A stretch of 64,000 bases of DNA. Source: Coprinellus micaceus (Eukaryota; Basidiomycota; Agaricomycetes; Agaricales; Psathyrellaceae). Below, piece by piece: positions 11,925-22,863 of the stretch. The position numbers and the translations under genes are program-made. Numbering within the stretch: position 1 is the first letter of the stretch; each line of letters begins with the position of its first letter. The notes beneath the pieces were generated by a model. That model did no database searches. It saw only the letters and a program-made list of their open reading frames with translations, and was not told the origin of the DNA. Location: the NCBI GenBank assembly GCA_951394405.1, contig OX596336.1, positions 4,836,001-4,900,000 of the forward strand, read 5' to 3'.

Positions 11925-12950
11925 GAGTCACGTAGGCGATCCCAAATAAGTATGTTTTCGAAGGACTGCACGCCGAAGCGGAGCGCGGTTATCGACCCGC
12001 GGATACCATTGTCTAAATAAACACGGGTCAGAGCGTCAGTCGGGTGAGTTAAGATGGTAGCGCCGCACCATCGAAGGGATGGGATGAGTGTAGCTTCCGC
12101 TGTCGAGGGCTTCGGACTGGGGGGAACAAGTCCTCGCGTCACCAAAGGATACCCTGTATCGTAACGAACGTTTACGGGTGGCTGAGTACTTGAACGAGGA
12201 GATACTTGATAGAAGGGTAGGTCAGTGCGGCTCTGTATATAAATCTTGGTGAATAAGAGAATGCGTACTTGAAGTGCTGTCGTGGATCGTCACACGCGTC
12301 GCAGCTGCAGTTCGACTGCGCGACCGGCCGCATGTATGCAACGTCGTTCAGACCAAGGGATCCTGAACATGTGAAGATGGGACCACGAAGCGATGGTGGG
12401 GACGCCTCCACTTGCTGGGCATCTCGATGAAGGCGCCTCCGTGACTGATGGGTGGCTAGAGATGTGTTTTTAGTCGAAAATAGAAATGCGAAGGAGAGAA
12501 CCCATACCGCTTCACCAAGTGTACAGGCTCGAGAAAGCGACCGTGGATCGAACGGCTCGATGGGCTCGTCGAGTACTTCCCAGTAACGAGTGCCATTGCT
12601 GATGCTTCGAGAGGTTGGTGCATTACATTCGGAATTCATTTCGAGGATTCGGGAGGGCATATGTCGATCTTCATGGGGAACGCCCCAGCGGGTTGGAACA
12701 AGTTTGCATGCATTCGGTCGTAAACGGGGGTCGGGCGTTCGTCACTCTGGGCCTCCTTGCGGTAGCGATCCCTGGTAGGGGATTAACAGGTGCTCAGACG
12801 GCGGAGTGCTGGCATGACGTCGGGCGTTCTACGATTCCGCGCTTGGCTTCGAGTGACAGGGCGCGTCTTTCCGTTGCATGGCTCGGTAGCGAGACGTGGG
12901 GCTAGCGAATAGGTGAGTTGAATTGTTCAAATACTTCGAGGTCAAACACG
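11925..12950 (-). other. Possible minus-strand exons, unrecognised
   Basis: A 162-residue minus-strand frame (12,172-12,660) contains a plausible intron (donor GTATGG, acceptor TCTAG) and a Cys-rich stretch CSCDACDDPRQHF. It could be part of a further element gene or an upstream extension of the captured segment, but no start, stop or family is convincing. Plus-strand frames over the same bases are not better supported. Confidence 0.2.
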
Positions 12951-13200
12951 CGGGTTGATAAACAAAGATTATTACCTAGGGTTGTTGCGTGGCGTTTGGG
13001 CGCCTATTCCACCAACGCATTCCGCGATGGGCGGGGACGAGGGTATGGGCGACTACGTTCAATGCATGTACTCGATGGGTTCTTGAAGGCGACTTGTGGC
13101 CTGGCGACGGCCACCCAGAGAGACGACGCCCACGCAGCGGTATCTCTTAGGTCATACATCAGTGCCCCGCCAGCGTAGCACGCGAGAGGAATACCGATGG

Positions 13201-13277
13201 TGACAAGGAGTCAAACAATCGGGAAGAAGAACCGACAAGGAGTCAAGGTTCCTGGAAAACAAGGCGACAAGGAGTCA
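13201..13277. promoter_or_regulatory. Second cluster of YGACAAGGAGTCA, three forward copies
   Basis: Exact copies are at 13,201-13,213 (TGAC form), 13,233-13,245 and 13,265-13,277 (CGAC form), spaced 32 bp start to start. The open frame over them (13,197-13,457) reads the same 13-mer in three different frames (TRSQ, RQGV, DKES). This shows that the DNA motif rather than a peptide is repeated. Confidence 0.6.
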
Positions 13278-13710
13278 AGCCTCGGTGCGAGTGGGGATGG
13301 GGATGTGGTGGAAGGAGAAGAAAAGCAGAGCAAATTTAACTGGGAGGCTTACCTCTGGGCGGCCGCCGAACTTTCTGGACGGCGCGGCGCGGGGAAGGGT
13401 AGAGGAGAGGTTGTGGGTAGGAGTCGAAGGTCGAAGGAGTGTGTGAGGTGGGGGTGAAGAGAGAAGGTCGAAGAAGGGAGGCAGCGATGGGCTTTGAGCG
13501 GTGGATTAGATGGGCGTCGTTTTGATCTCGGTCCCAGTATAGGTCACACCGTCCGTGCACGCCCAGAGCGGACTTTGAACTGACTTGTCGCTCAACCACC
13601 ATCGCCTCATCGACCTGGCCCTCGCTCCCCAGCAACAGGTAAGTGCCCCGTTATTGGTCTTCTTTTTATATATATACATTTCATCCCCCAATCCTCCGTC
13701 GCATGGGAAA

Positions 13711-13787
13711 TGACTCCTTGTCGTCCCTCTTTCCAACGGATTTGACTCCTTGTCATCCGTTTTTCGGGCAGGCTTGACTCATTGTCG
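13711..13787. promoter_or_regulatory. Third motif cluster, three inverted copies, upstream of the cargo gene
   Basis: TGACTCCTTGTCG at 13,711-13,723, TGACTCCTTGTCA at 13,743-13,755 and TGACTCATTGTCG at 13,775-13,787 are the reverse complement of the 13.2-kb motif, again at 32-bp spacing. They sit about 280 bp before the ATG at 14,064. With the forward cluster they form an inverted pair flanking about 430 bp. Confidence 0.6.
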
Positions 13788-14063
13788 TCTGCCCACCCCA
13801 TACTCACCCAGTCGGAAGGAGGATTGACGAGCTGACCGCTTGAATAGCGATAGCTCGTGGTCCCTCCCTCCTCCACCATCTCCCCGATCCGTCCGTCGGT
13901 ACGTCGCTTCGATTGCGAACGTTTGACGTACCGATATCTAACACCTTCACAGTCGTTCGCCCGTCTTCCCGTTGTCGGCCAGTCCGCTAGGGCGTTCCGC
14001 GATCGAGGTGAGTCGTTACCCATGCCCACCCTTCTCTCCGCCCATGTCCACTACAGATCGACG

Positions 14064-16809
14064 ATGTCTTCGGAGGAAGGGCTCCACAAGCTGGAGGTGG
14101 AGTACGGGAAAGACGGGGTGCCCACACTCCTATTCAACGAGATGTCGAACGACTGTAAGTCGTCTCTTTGAACGCCTACCTTCCTCGCTCACTGGCCAAC
14201 AGACAAGATCTATCGGGCGAAGGATGTGCTTTCATACTACGTCCTCGAACGACCCATCGAATACAACGAAAATCTCGACAAAGCCGGCCTGCCCGTTTAC
14301 CCAATCGAAGAGTTCAACCGCTACCGGGGGATGAAGACTTACTGGCTGATCACCTTGCCAAACTACCCAGGGATATACGAGCCACCCCTCGGGATCCGGA
14401 GCTTGCGTGCGATGTCGAACGGGTGCTATGGGCTAGACGATCGGATGTTACACCCCCAGCTGGTCTCAAAGGGGTTCGAGTGGGCCGTGTGCATCCCTAG
14501 GAAGACTGACAAGTTCCCGGGGCTGTGGTGGCGGCCCACGATTGAAGATTCGGTTGTCCTTCAGAGCGGAATCATCGTCACGACAACCCGTTACTTGAAA
14601 AAAGGAGCGTACGTTATCCTCGAAGTCGAATTGAACCGTGCCACCGACATGGCCTTCTCTACCCTCGCCAAGTATCCGAAAGCTACTCTTCTCGGCTCCC
14701 TCATCACTCATGCGAAGCAGTGCCTCGAGCGCCTGGAGTCGTACGGCCTCACACACGTCGACATCATCGTCACCGTCGGCGACTTCCAACGTTCATGTCT
14801 CGATATCCACGGCATCGTCGGCTACATGGTCGTTTACTACCCTCGTTCGTTCCCCCTATCCAAAGAGCAAGCCGGCACCTACCCCTGTGACACCACTATC
14901 ATGGGCGGATTTACCCAAAGCTGCGAAGAAGCGCAATTCCTCCACGCAATCGGCATTCCGGTGTGGTGGATCCGCCCCCAGTGGTCCTTCAACCCCATCA
15001 ACACCATCGTCTATGCAGGGGCCCGATGCAACGTCCTCCTCGTCGGTGAGGATGCCGTCATGACCGAGTACACTCAGTTCAGCACTGGGGACAAGGTCTT
15101 TCACGACATCTACAACGGCCTTCCTGGCACCCAGCTCCAGATGATGACCCAGCGTCTCGGATGCCGCGTCTTCGACCTCGTTGAGCCCTCCAAGATCGCC
15201 TGGAAGAACCTCAACAATAAACTCGTCCAGAAAGCCGACCCGACCCGCCCGATTCAACCTGGTACGTATTGTATCACTTCTTCACAGTTTCGATCCCCTA
15301 ACTTGTATTCTAGTACATCTTTTCTGCCTCCCCGGGTTCAAAGCTCTTTCGCAGTCGGAATTCCCATCTTCCCAGTCCAATTCGACGCCCTCAACTTCCT
15401 CCATTCTTCCGAGCACTTCCGCATTGCCTTCATCAACCTCCACCGCCCCGCCCGCCTCGATCCCCCTTGAGAGGTCGACTACTCCCATGCCTGTTCCGCC
15501 AACCCCATCTTCCTCCCAGGCCCCATTAATTCCTGTCGACAGTCGGGCGCACAGGAATTTCGGCCCAGACCCTATGCCTTCGGAACTCGCCAAGCGTCCC
15601 CCCGAGATTGATTCCTTTACTGAGGGTGTCAGTGCTCTGGTTGTTCGTCAGCGACCCGCGATCCGGGACACCACGTTCTTGGGGTATTACGCCCCCGACA
15701 CTGAATTCATCTTGGGAGCCGAGGAGGAGAACGAAGCCATCTACGTCGCCACCTGGATCGTCACCCGAAACGCGCACATGTACAATGTCGCGAACGGCAT
15801 CGTCACGGAGAAGATTACGAAACAGCAGTGGCGTCAATTCCTCAAGTCCATCCTCAAGCACATTGCCCCCGCCTCGAAGACCACTCTGCAACTGGAGGAT
15901 GAGGAAGAGGAGGATGGACCTTTCGCTTCTTCCTTGGTCCAGCAAAACACGTCGCCGTCATCTTCGTCCGCCATCCATTTCAACCAGCCCATTGCATCAT
16001 CGTCACAGTCCACCCACTCCACTCGTTCATCGCACGCACCTCCCCCCGCTCTGCAAGCTCCAAGTGGCATTCATGGCCTTCCCCCCAGACCCCAGAAGCG
16101 CCGGGCCAAACCTTCTCTGTCGCACACGAAGCGCCACAAGAAGAACACCTACTTGGAGGGTTTGCCAGTTCGTGCCGAATCCCTTGACAAGATCCTATAC
16201 TTCGAGCAGGTGATCATGCTGGGATCGGAGGAGGAGCTTCGGAAGGCAATCACGCCTGCGGTTACGGCGGAAGTCATATGGGAGCTTCGGGAGGATACTT
16301 GGCACCTTGAGCTGATGGCTCTCGATCAGGCTCTCGCCCCCGATTTCTGGCCTCCTGCTGGCGAGGATCTGGTCGCTTCAAGTGGGGCCCATCATACACG
16401 GCTTCAGCGTGAGATGGCCATTCGTCGGGTTATTCCTGCTCGTGATGGGGAAGAACTTGGCGAGATTTTCGTCACCGAGATCCCGACTGTCGACAGGGGG
16501 CTCGCGTCGTACCACTGGTCCAATCGCCACGGCTACTTGATAGCCTTGCGGGAGCTGATGCTGTCATGGCACAAATGCCCTGAGACCATCGTCAACGTCG
16601 ACACCGCTCGTGTCGAGCTTCCGTCCAGGCAGCTGGAACGTCTCCTCGTCAAGTTTTACTGCGAATCGTTCTTTGATACCTTCAGTCGTGCTCCCATCGT
16701 TCCTTGTCGTCTACCCCATCGTGCCCGCATTCGTGATGTCCCCGTTCGCTCATTTGGCTCTCTCACATGTAAGTGTTTCTGGTCCTCTGTATTGCGAGAG
16801 CCACGCTGA
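14064..16809 (+). CDS. KDZ-element cargo gene, large conserved-looking protein of unknown function
   Basis: Exons 14,064-14,154, 14,203-15,261 and 15,314-16,809 join in frame (881 aa); a last intron at about 16,770 (donor GTAAGT) may shorten the end. An N-terminal globular half contains LITLPNYPGIYEPPLG, DIIVTVGDFQRSCLDIHG and GIPVWWIRPQWSF. A Ser/Thr/Pro-rich linker follows (about residues 390-450), then a second globular part (GYYAPDTEFILGAEEE), a basic probable nuclear localisation stretch (PQKRRAKPSLSHTKRHKK), and a C-terminal part with LELMALDQALAPDFWPP and YCESFFDTFSRAPIVP. It resembles a widespread family of uncharacterised basidiomycete proteins that I know only as hypothetical. It lies upstream of, and collinear with, the KDZ transposase, so a role in the element is plausible but not shown. 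Confidence 0.75.
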
Positions 16810-17163
16810 TGCGAGTGAAACCAGAACTTGTCATACTTCCTTCCTCTTTGATACCACTTAATGTGAGCCTGCTCCTTCCGCCCACCGTCCTGCCGTATCA
16901 ATTCTTAAAGTATCATTAGCCCTGCAGGCGCGCGTCTTGTGGCTCAATCATATTTTACACCTTGTAAGTCTGTCCTTTTTCTTTCTTCGTCACAATGCTA
17001 ACTCGGTCTATCCTTCTTTTTTCACCCAGACCTTGTACTTCTATTACCTTTTACGATGCATTATACCTGTTATGTTCCGAGTTATTGCCACGTTTGAGCC
17101 GCTTGGAATACTCACGTCCTTGGTTCCTTTCCCGATTAGGTTTGCTCTTCTCTTCCTCCCTCC
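16810..17163. other. Spacer between cargo gene and KDZ transposase
   Basis: T/C-rich sequence with no supportable exon. It probably holds the 3' end of the cargo transcript and the promoter and leader of the transposase. Confidence 0.5.
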
Positions 17164-20100
17164 ATGTCGTTCAGAGCTCCCCGCGCTCCACGTCTCGCAC
17201 CCTCGACCCCACAACGTCGGAGATGGGTTCCTGCTGGTGAAGTGGTCAAGATCCCCCGTGGCCTGAAGAAGGCGGGTTTCGTTCTGCGGCCGCAAGTCGA
17301 CGTACGAGTTGGCGGTAGGGCGTACACACAGCGAAGACCTCGCAAAGTGGTGCGCTCAAGGGTCTCTGGGTCTGATGAAAAGGCCCCTCCTTCGACTCAG
17401 CCTCAGAATGTCGATAAACGACTACTCGAATGGGATCGCTGGAGCGGGCTTGTCCCTGCTTTGATTCCAACATACATGGATTTCCTTTGCCGATCAAAAA
17501 ACTTACTATCTATTAGTCGAGATAAGCGGCGTTGTTGTACTTGTGTTGGTCGGCGGTGCCTACAAGTGACCGTGTATAGTTTCGAGGGTATGTCCCCCTG
17601 TTCCGATCCTGTTCACTTTGCTCTGCCTTACGGAGATTTGGGATCTACTAACAGGAATATCGGTCATGTCTGTGTGTTCCTGCTCACCAGGGAACGAGCT
17701 TCTGGCCAATGGATACTTCCCCTCTGCACCGCTGCGCCCATCTATAGCATTCGACATTCGGATGTTAGAGTTTGCCCGTGAACTCTACCTCCGATCCTCG
17801 CCGAACCGGTCTGCATTCGCATCTGCACTGGACTCCTACCTTCGTGGCCTTGGATACCCAATACCTGGTGTGGAAAGGACCCGTCGGAAGCTTGCCAAGG
17901 CCTGTCGCTACTACGCCCTGCTATTGGTAGAAGCAGATGTGTTTGCAAGGAAGCGGGTTGCTCTGCTATCCTCTGGTGATGCAGCGGAGGATGTGGAGGA
18001 CTGGGTAGATGATGATGATGAAGGTATCGAAGAGACAGTCATGCAGTATCTCGCGTCTTGCTGTCCTTTGTGCTTTGGGGCTGTTGTCGAGCACGATGAC
18101 CTTGCACCGTGAGTTTTGTTTGTATGCTCTCCCCAATGCTCCTTGAATAATTTCTTCTTTCCTAGAGCTGATGTCGTTGTCTGTATCGATGCATGTTTCA
18201 CACAGAAACGAAGAACCCCCGCCCGTGGGGCAGGCCGTGATGCCCCGTTTCGTCACCCACGTTCTGTATTCCTTACAGAGGAGGAGCTTCTCGCAGCAAA
18301 GCATCTGGTCGAATCAGCTCGTCCTGCCCGTCCCCCTGTGCCAGGTCCTGCCGTCGATGATTTAGTGGAAGTGGGAATGAAGATTTCGACATCAGTTCTA
18401 GACGCCTGCTCCGACTCCTTCAAGGCCGCTGACGGAAGCTGTTTGAAGGCTAATCCTACCTTCTTCTCAGATACTGGACTCATGGCTTTGCTATGCCGCC
18501 ACGACCGTGTCCTTTGGCTGGCAAATGTGACAACACCAGGAGAACAACAGTTCTATGCGATTGCCTTGATTCTGAAGCTCTTCAATGCAATCCCTCGCCA
18601 CATGACAGTCGGTATCCTCTATGACATTGGGTGCCAGCTTCACCGAAGCTGCGTGAAGTGGGACTTCATCCCTGACTTTGTTGACCGAATTATATGGGGT
18701 ATCTCAGTGTTCCATGCATATGGGCACCAATGGCCATGCCAACTAATCTACCATCCACGCAAGTGTCTTGGTTTTGGTCTGTCAGATGGGGAGGGATGCG
18801 AGAGGTTCTGGAGCAGTATCCAAGGTCTTATTCCCTCATTGCGGGTCTCAGGTGTATGTTTTTTCTATCTTGTCATCACCCCTGGCTCATGTGTTCATTC
18901 ACTCTGGTTGTAGTATCATCAGCGCATCTTTGCATTGGACCTTCAAATCCATTTCTTGCAGGAGGATGGCCTTGTGGACTTGACTCGTTGGCTGGTGCGC
19001 AAGTGGGACACCTGCAAAAAGAGGAAAGTCGCAGCACAGAAGGTGCTGGATGATAACGACCTCACCTTAGAGGACCTTGAGCTGCTTTGGGCAGATCAAG
19101 TGCAAGTTCAGACTCGCCCCTTGGTGGTGGCGCGGGCCGGACTAGCGAAGGCAGCCATTAAGTCCATCCTGGACTTGGTAGAGTACCAGAGGTCAATCAC
19201 AAAAGAGATCAACAGTCTGGATCGACTTGTCAACACAGGTGGCATAGATGTGTCTGATGCAGGAGATCGTCGTGGTGACTTGGTGGTGAAGCTAGAGAAT
19301 GTCACTGCCCAGATTCGCCGCAAAAAAGGTCAATTGGGAGTCAGTGAGAAGGCGAACCTGAAGCAGATGGAATCTAACCCATACCTCAAGGTGTGTTATT
19401 AGGTTTTCATATACCTTCCTCAGGATGTATTTAACAAATCATTCAGCTACGCATGCAAGCACGTGCATTAAAGGATCGTTTGCAGGCACGGCTCCGAGAC
19501 CGGAAGTTTGAGATGGAAAGGTTTAATCGGGTATATTCCCAATCCACAGCGTCAGGTACAACCTCCATCTATCCTGGCCCCATCATGGAGAAGTTGCTTA
19601 CAACTTATCTTCACATCTCTTCATAGATCGCCGCTTGACCGATCATGTCGCTTCACAGGTTGCAAGGCATGAACCAACAATCATCAATACAGCCCAGCGA
19701 TTCAATAAAATTGTTGATGAAATGGAGGCTCTAATTCGCAAGCGCCGAGCACCTCGTCATGCTGTTATCCCAAAACATCTTGATCGTGATGCCTTGTTCT
19801 CGTTGGACATTGACGACCCAATCTGGAATGACCGTGGCCTGGGTGATGAAGACTCAGAGGTGCCTTGTTGGCTGGCAGATGACAATGTGCGCAATGGTAT
19901 CTCAGCTATGCTGATGACCTATCGTTGCGAGGAGGAAGAATGCTATCTATTACGTGAGGCTGTTCTTCTTCAGTCTTGGTATGTGAATGAATGGGAGCGG
20001 CTTAGCCATGCCATTGCTCAATCTGATGGTGCGCCCCACTCTTTCATGTCTTATCCAGATGCTCACATTTTCAAAGGGGGTTCACTCCACTACCTGGAAA

Positions 20101-20432
20101 GGAAACGGGATGGGCTTGTGCACCTGGGTGCCCATTGGTGTGACATGCTTGATGGAACAGAACTTGCAGATGGGTTATCCAACTGGGGTTCAGCTGAGCA
20201 ACATTTTTCACAAGCTCTTTCTGCACCTAATGTTCACCTGGCTGCTGGACAAGTGATTGATTCATCGGATGAATCAGAGGTCTTTGTGGAGGAGGGTAGT
20301 GATATTCTTTGGGAGATGGAGGCCTTGCAATTGGGAGAAGAACTTTTGGGGAGTTATTCAGTCAATTCTGTGGATAGTGATAGTGATGAGACCAATGTCG
20401 CTCCTCCAGCAAAGAGGAAACGTCCATCTTGA
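17164..20432 (+). CDS. KDZ transposase with CxC1-type cysteine cluster
   Basis: This is the DDE-type transposase of the element. Six exons (17,164-17,587, 17,655-18,108, 18,166-18,853, 18,914-19,390, 19,447-19,555, 19,627-20,432) join in frame to 2,958 nt (985 aa). The N-terminus is basic. A zinc-binding-type cysteine cluster follows: CCTCVGRRC at about residues 122-130, CSCSPGNELLANGYFP, and CPLCFG near 280. The catalytic region has VCIDACFTQKR (Asp 301), GILYDIGCQLHRSC (Asp about 446), FHAYGHQWPCQLIYHPRK, and SDGEGCERFWS (Glu about 502 or 505), the family's RNase-H-fold signature. The C-terminal part is helical with a conserved DIDDPIWNDRGL block. The frame is uninterrupted and key residues are present, so the enzyme could be active. 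Confidence 0.95.
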
Positions 20433-20527
20433 TGTCTTCTAGTATTTACATATCCTTAGATACAGACCTATGCAGTCAGCTACCTGGAGATGGAACCAAA
20501 TTGGCACCTTTCTGCTTGAATGTTTCT

Positions 20528-20910
20528 GGCTCAGCTCTGTGACTGCATGCAGCTGAGCTGCAAACCCAATTCAGCTGAGCCAGGTGAGCCTAAGATGGCT
20601 GAGCTGACAACTTGACCAGCTGAGCCAGGTTAGGTAGGACAGCTGAGCTGACGACTTGACCAGCTGAGCCAGGTTAGGTAGGACGGCTGAGCTGACAACT
20701 TGACCAGCTGAGCTGTGAGCACCTTCGGGGCTCAGCTAGACTAGGACCCCAGACACTGTGACCCTGATCACATGCCATTAGCTCAGCCAATGGGTAGAGC
20801 ACTCAGCTGGGCTCAGCTGGCCGCTCAGCTGATGTTGATAGCTCAGCCAGTATTAAGGGTCACTCAGCTGGGCTGAGTGACCCTCAGCCAAGCTGAACAC
20901 AACTCAGCTC
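20528..20910. repeat. Right subterminal repeat array (CTCAGCT/AGCTGAG)
   Basis: Many AGCTGAGC/GCTCAGCT words, including a near-tandem repeat of about 54 bp (GAGCTGACAACTTGACCAGC and variants) at 20,597-20,710. It mirrors the left array at 5027-5545. Confidence 0.85.
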
Positions 20911-21065
20911 AGCTCAGCCTGTCACCTCGGCTGAGCTAAATGGCCTCATTTAGCTGAGCTGCGACTCAGCCCAGCCCAGCTAGGGCCCCAGCTGGCTGGC
21001 TCTAAGCCAGCCAGCTGAGCCAGCTGGGTCCGGCTTAGAGCCTACTCAGCTGGGTGACCTAGGTG
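20911..21065. repeat. Right terminal inverted repeat of the KDZ element
   Basis: Reverse complement of 4872-5026, ending GGGTGACCTAGGTG. The internal hairpin (stem AGCTAAA/TTTAGCT at 20,934-20,940 and 20,949-20,955) lies at exactly the same distance from the end as on the left, but its 8-nt loop is in direct rather than inverted orientation relative to the left copy. Confidence 0.9.
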
Positions 21066-21072
21066 CCACTCA
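21066..21072. repeat. Target-site duplication, right copy (CCACTCA)
   Basis: Direct copy of 4865-4871, immediately after the right terminal repeat. Confidence 0.85.
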
Positions 21073-22863
21073 CGACTTCAGTGCCAGTTTCCCAACCTCC
21101 AGTTGAACCCAATGATAGTTCCGTTGAAACTCAACCCCAAGCTAGGGCCGACCTGGCCCCTATTCCCACCCAGGCACAAGAGGAGGGACAAATTGAAACA
21201 GCCCCAAAGCAAGCGGGAAAGACCCGTCGGCCTAGGAAGCTGAACATTGCCACTATCAAGTTTCATGCACTGGGGCATTATCCCTCAACCATCCGCTATC
21301 TTGGGCCTTCGGACCTGTACTCAACAGAATGGGTAGGATTCTATACCAGCTTCATGTCGGATTCCACTCACAATCTGCGTTGTCAGGGGGAGAACTTCCA
21401 TCAATCTCCGAAAGCCTGGTTCAAGACGACGTCCAAAAGGTATATTCGTAAGGAGCTATCCAGACATGAACGCAAGCGAGCTCGCCTTAAGAAGGCAAAG
21501 CAACGCATTCTGGCAAAACCGCAGTCCCCCAAGGCTCAGCAGCTGGAGGAGCAACGTGAAGCTGCTCGGAATCCAACCATCCACCATCACATCGGAGCTT
21601 CGACACAGTCACCTGTATACTTGCAACAGTTTTCTCCGGGTGGCACGTTGTCGACTGACGTGGCTTGCTTGGTGAGTAGCTCGTGTTCCCCTTGGTTAGT
21701 ATTACGACGCAGGTGGAATCTAACACTACCGTCGATAGACCTTCGTCCGAAATCTGAAAATGCACCTGTTCCCTCGATTTCTCAAAGCTCAGGAACCCAG
21801 TCTCCTTGACGAAGACCTCGAAGATCTGTACCAGATCTTAGACTGGTCCAACCTAACGTTCAAGCATGACCGTATCTATACTCACCGCATTATGCGCATC
21901 AAATTCACGACTTACGACACCCGGCGAGATGAAGATATAATACATCTGGACACCGACCAGTCGAACGTCATGCTGTTGAACAAAGCGTACTCCTTTGGAG
22001 GGTCCGACCATCCTTTCGTCTACGGCAAAGTGATCGCTGTTCTTCATGGGGATGTCGGATTCATAGATGACGTCGGGCGCTTCAACGGCCCAGGTGGCTA
22101 CTTTCATCGTCGCATGGAATTCCTCTGGGTTCGGTGGTATCGGCTGCTTCCTAACAAGCACTCTAACAAGCCGGCGGGACAGTTTGCCCTCGATAAAGCA
22201 GAGCTCCTTCCAATAGAGCTCCCTGGATCCCATGGGTTCGTCGATCCCCAGGATGTCATTCGCGCATGCCACATGGTCCCAGATTTCAAGAAAGGGAAGC
22301 GGTATGAGGAAGGAGACGGTAAATCGGCCATTGCAAATGACGGCAAGGACTATAAGAAGTACTTCATTAATAGGTGAGTCGTGACTTTCCTATGTTCAAA
22401 AGTCGTGGTCCAACTCTATGCCAGGTTCGCGGACCGAGATATGTTCATGCGCTACGAATGGGGGCTGGCAGTAGGCCACAAGTATACCCATCCGGACGCT
22501 ACGAAAGCGAATGAAAAGATTCTCGCTAGCCAGATCCCTAGTCGGGTTGAACGGGAGCCAAATCAGCAAACCCGTACCGCGGAATCGTCGTCACAACCTA
22601 CGACAGTCACTTCGCCACCACACTCCGCCAATCCCAACCGCGAGCTTTCCGAGGTCAACCAGGGGACCAACAATCTTGAACCAGGAGTCAGCATCCCCAA
22701 GGCAATCCAGGACACCTGCGCCGATGGGGGCGGAAGTGAATGTGATGGAGAAGGCGAAAGGGAGTCCGATACTGAATCCTGGGTGGGAGACGACCAAGAC
22801 TACTTCAGCGATCCCGAACGTGACTCCGAGGAAGAAAGGGAAGCAGCGTTATTTGGTGACTAG
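21066..22863 (+). pseudogene. Plavaka-type transposase, 3' part
   Basis: Continuation of the interrupted Plavaka gene. Exons are (21,066/21,073)-21,671, 21,739-22,373 and 22,425-22,863, with GT-AG introns. Motifs typical of the family's C-terminal part are KLNIATIKFHALGHYPSTI, then a degenerate STEWVGFYTSF, then SRHERKRARLKKAK, MRIKFTTYDTRRDED, HPFVYGKVIAVLHGDV, MEFLWVRWY, HGFVDPQDVIRACHMVP and FADRDMFMRYEWGLAVGHK. The C-terminus is acidic (GDDQDYFSDPERDSEEE). Codon phase at 21,072/21,073 matches that at 4871/4872 when one target duplication is removed, so the gene was intact before the KDZ insertion. No promoter is evident on this side, so it is probably not expressed alone. Confidence 0.9.

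Larger units (their letters stand above)
4872..21065 (+). mobile_element. KDZ-class (Kyakuja-Dileera-Zisupton) DNA transposon, 16.2 kb
   Basis: A complete element is inserted in an exon of a Plavaka transposase. Both ends begin with the same inverted sequence, CACCTAGGTCACCCAGCTGA, and about 155 bp of inverted repeat can be followed on each side with scattered substitutions. Direct repeats CCACTCA lie immediately outside (4865-4871 and 21,066-21,072), a 7-bp target-site duplication; it can be read as 8 bp if the C at 4872 is counted in. Inside are subterminal CTCAGCT arrays, a KDZ transposase, a plus-strand cargo gene, a large minus-strand gene and a decayed captured ribonucleotide reductase fragment. 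Removing the element restores the host reading frame exactly. KDZ elements are known to be large and abundant in basidiomycetes. Confidence 0.92.

Noticed and set aside
13197..13457. Small plus-strand protein MVTRSQ...
   Set aside because: The frame is created by the 13-bp motif cluster; the same DNA word is read in three different frames, so it is not a peptide repeat.
4873..21064. The 8-bp palindrome ACCTAGGT at both ends read as an 8-bp target-site duplication
   Set aside because: CCACTCA direct repeats lie outside it, and only the outer boundary restores the Plavaka reading frame. With ACCTAGGT as the duplication the frame breaks. Because it is palindromic, it reads as a direct repeat although it belongs to the inverted termini.
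4872..21065. TET/JBP-type oxygenase expected near some fungal KDZ elements
   Set aside because: I looked for the H-x-D and arginine-containing motifs of this family in all predicted element proteins and did not see them.
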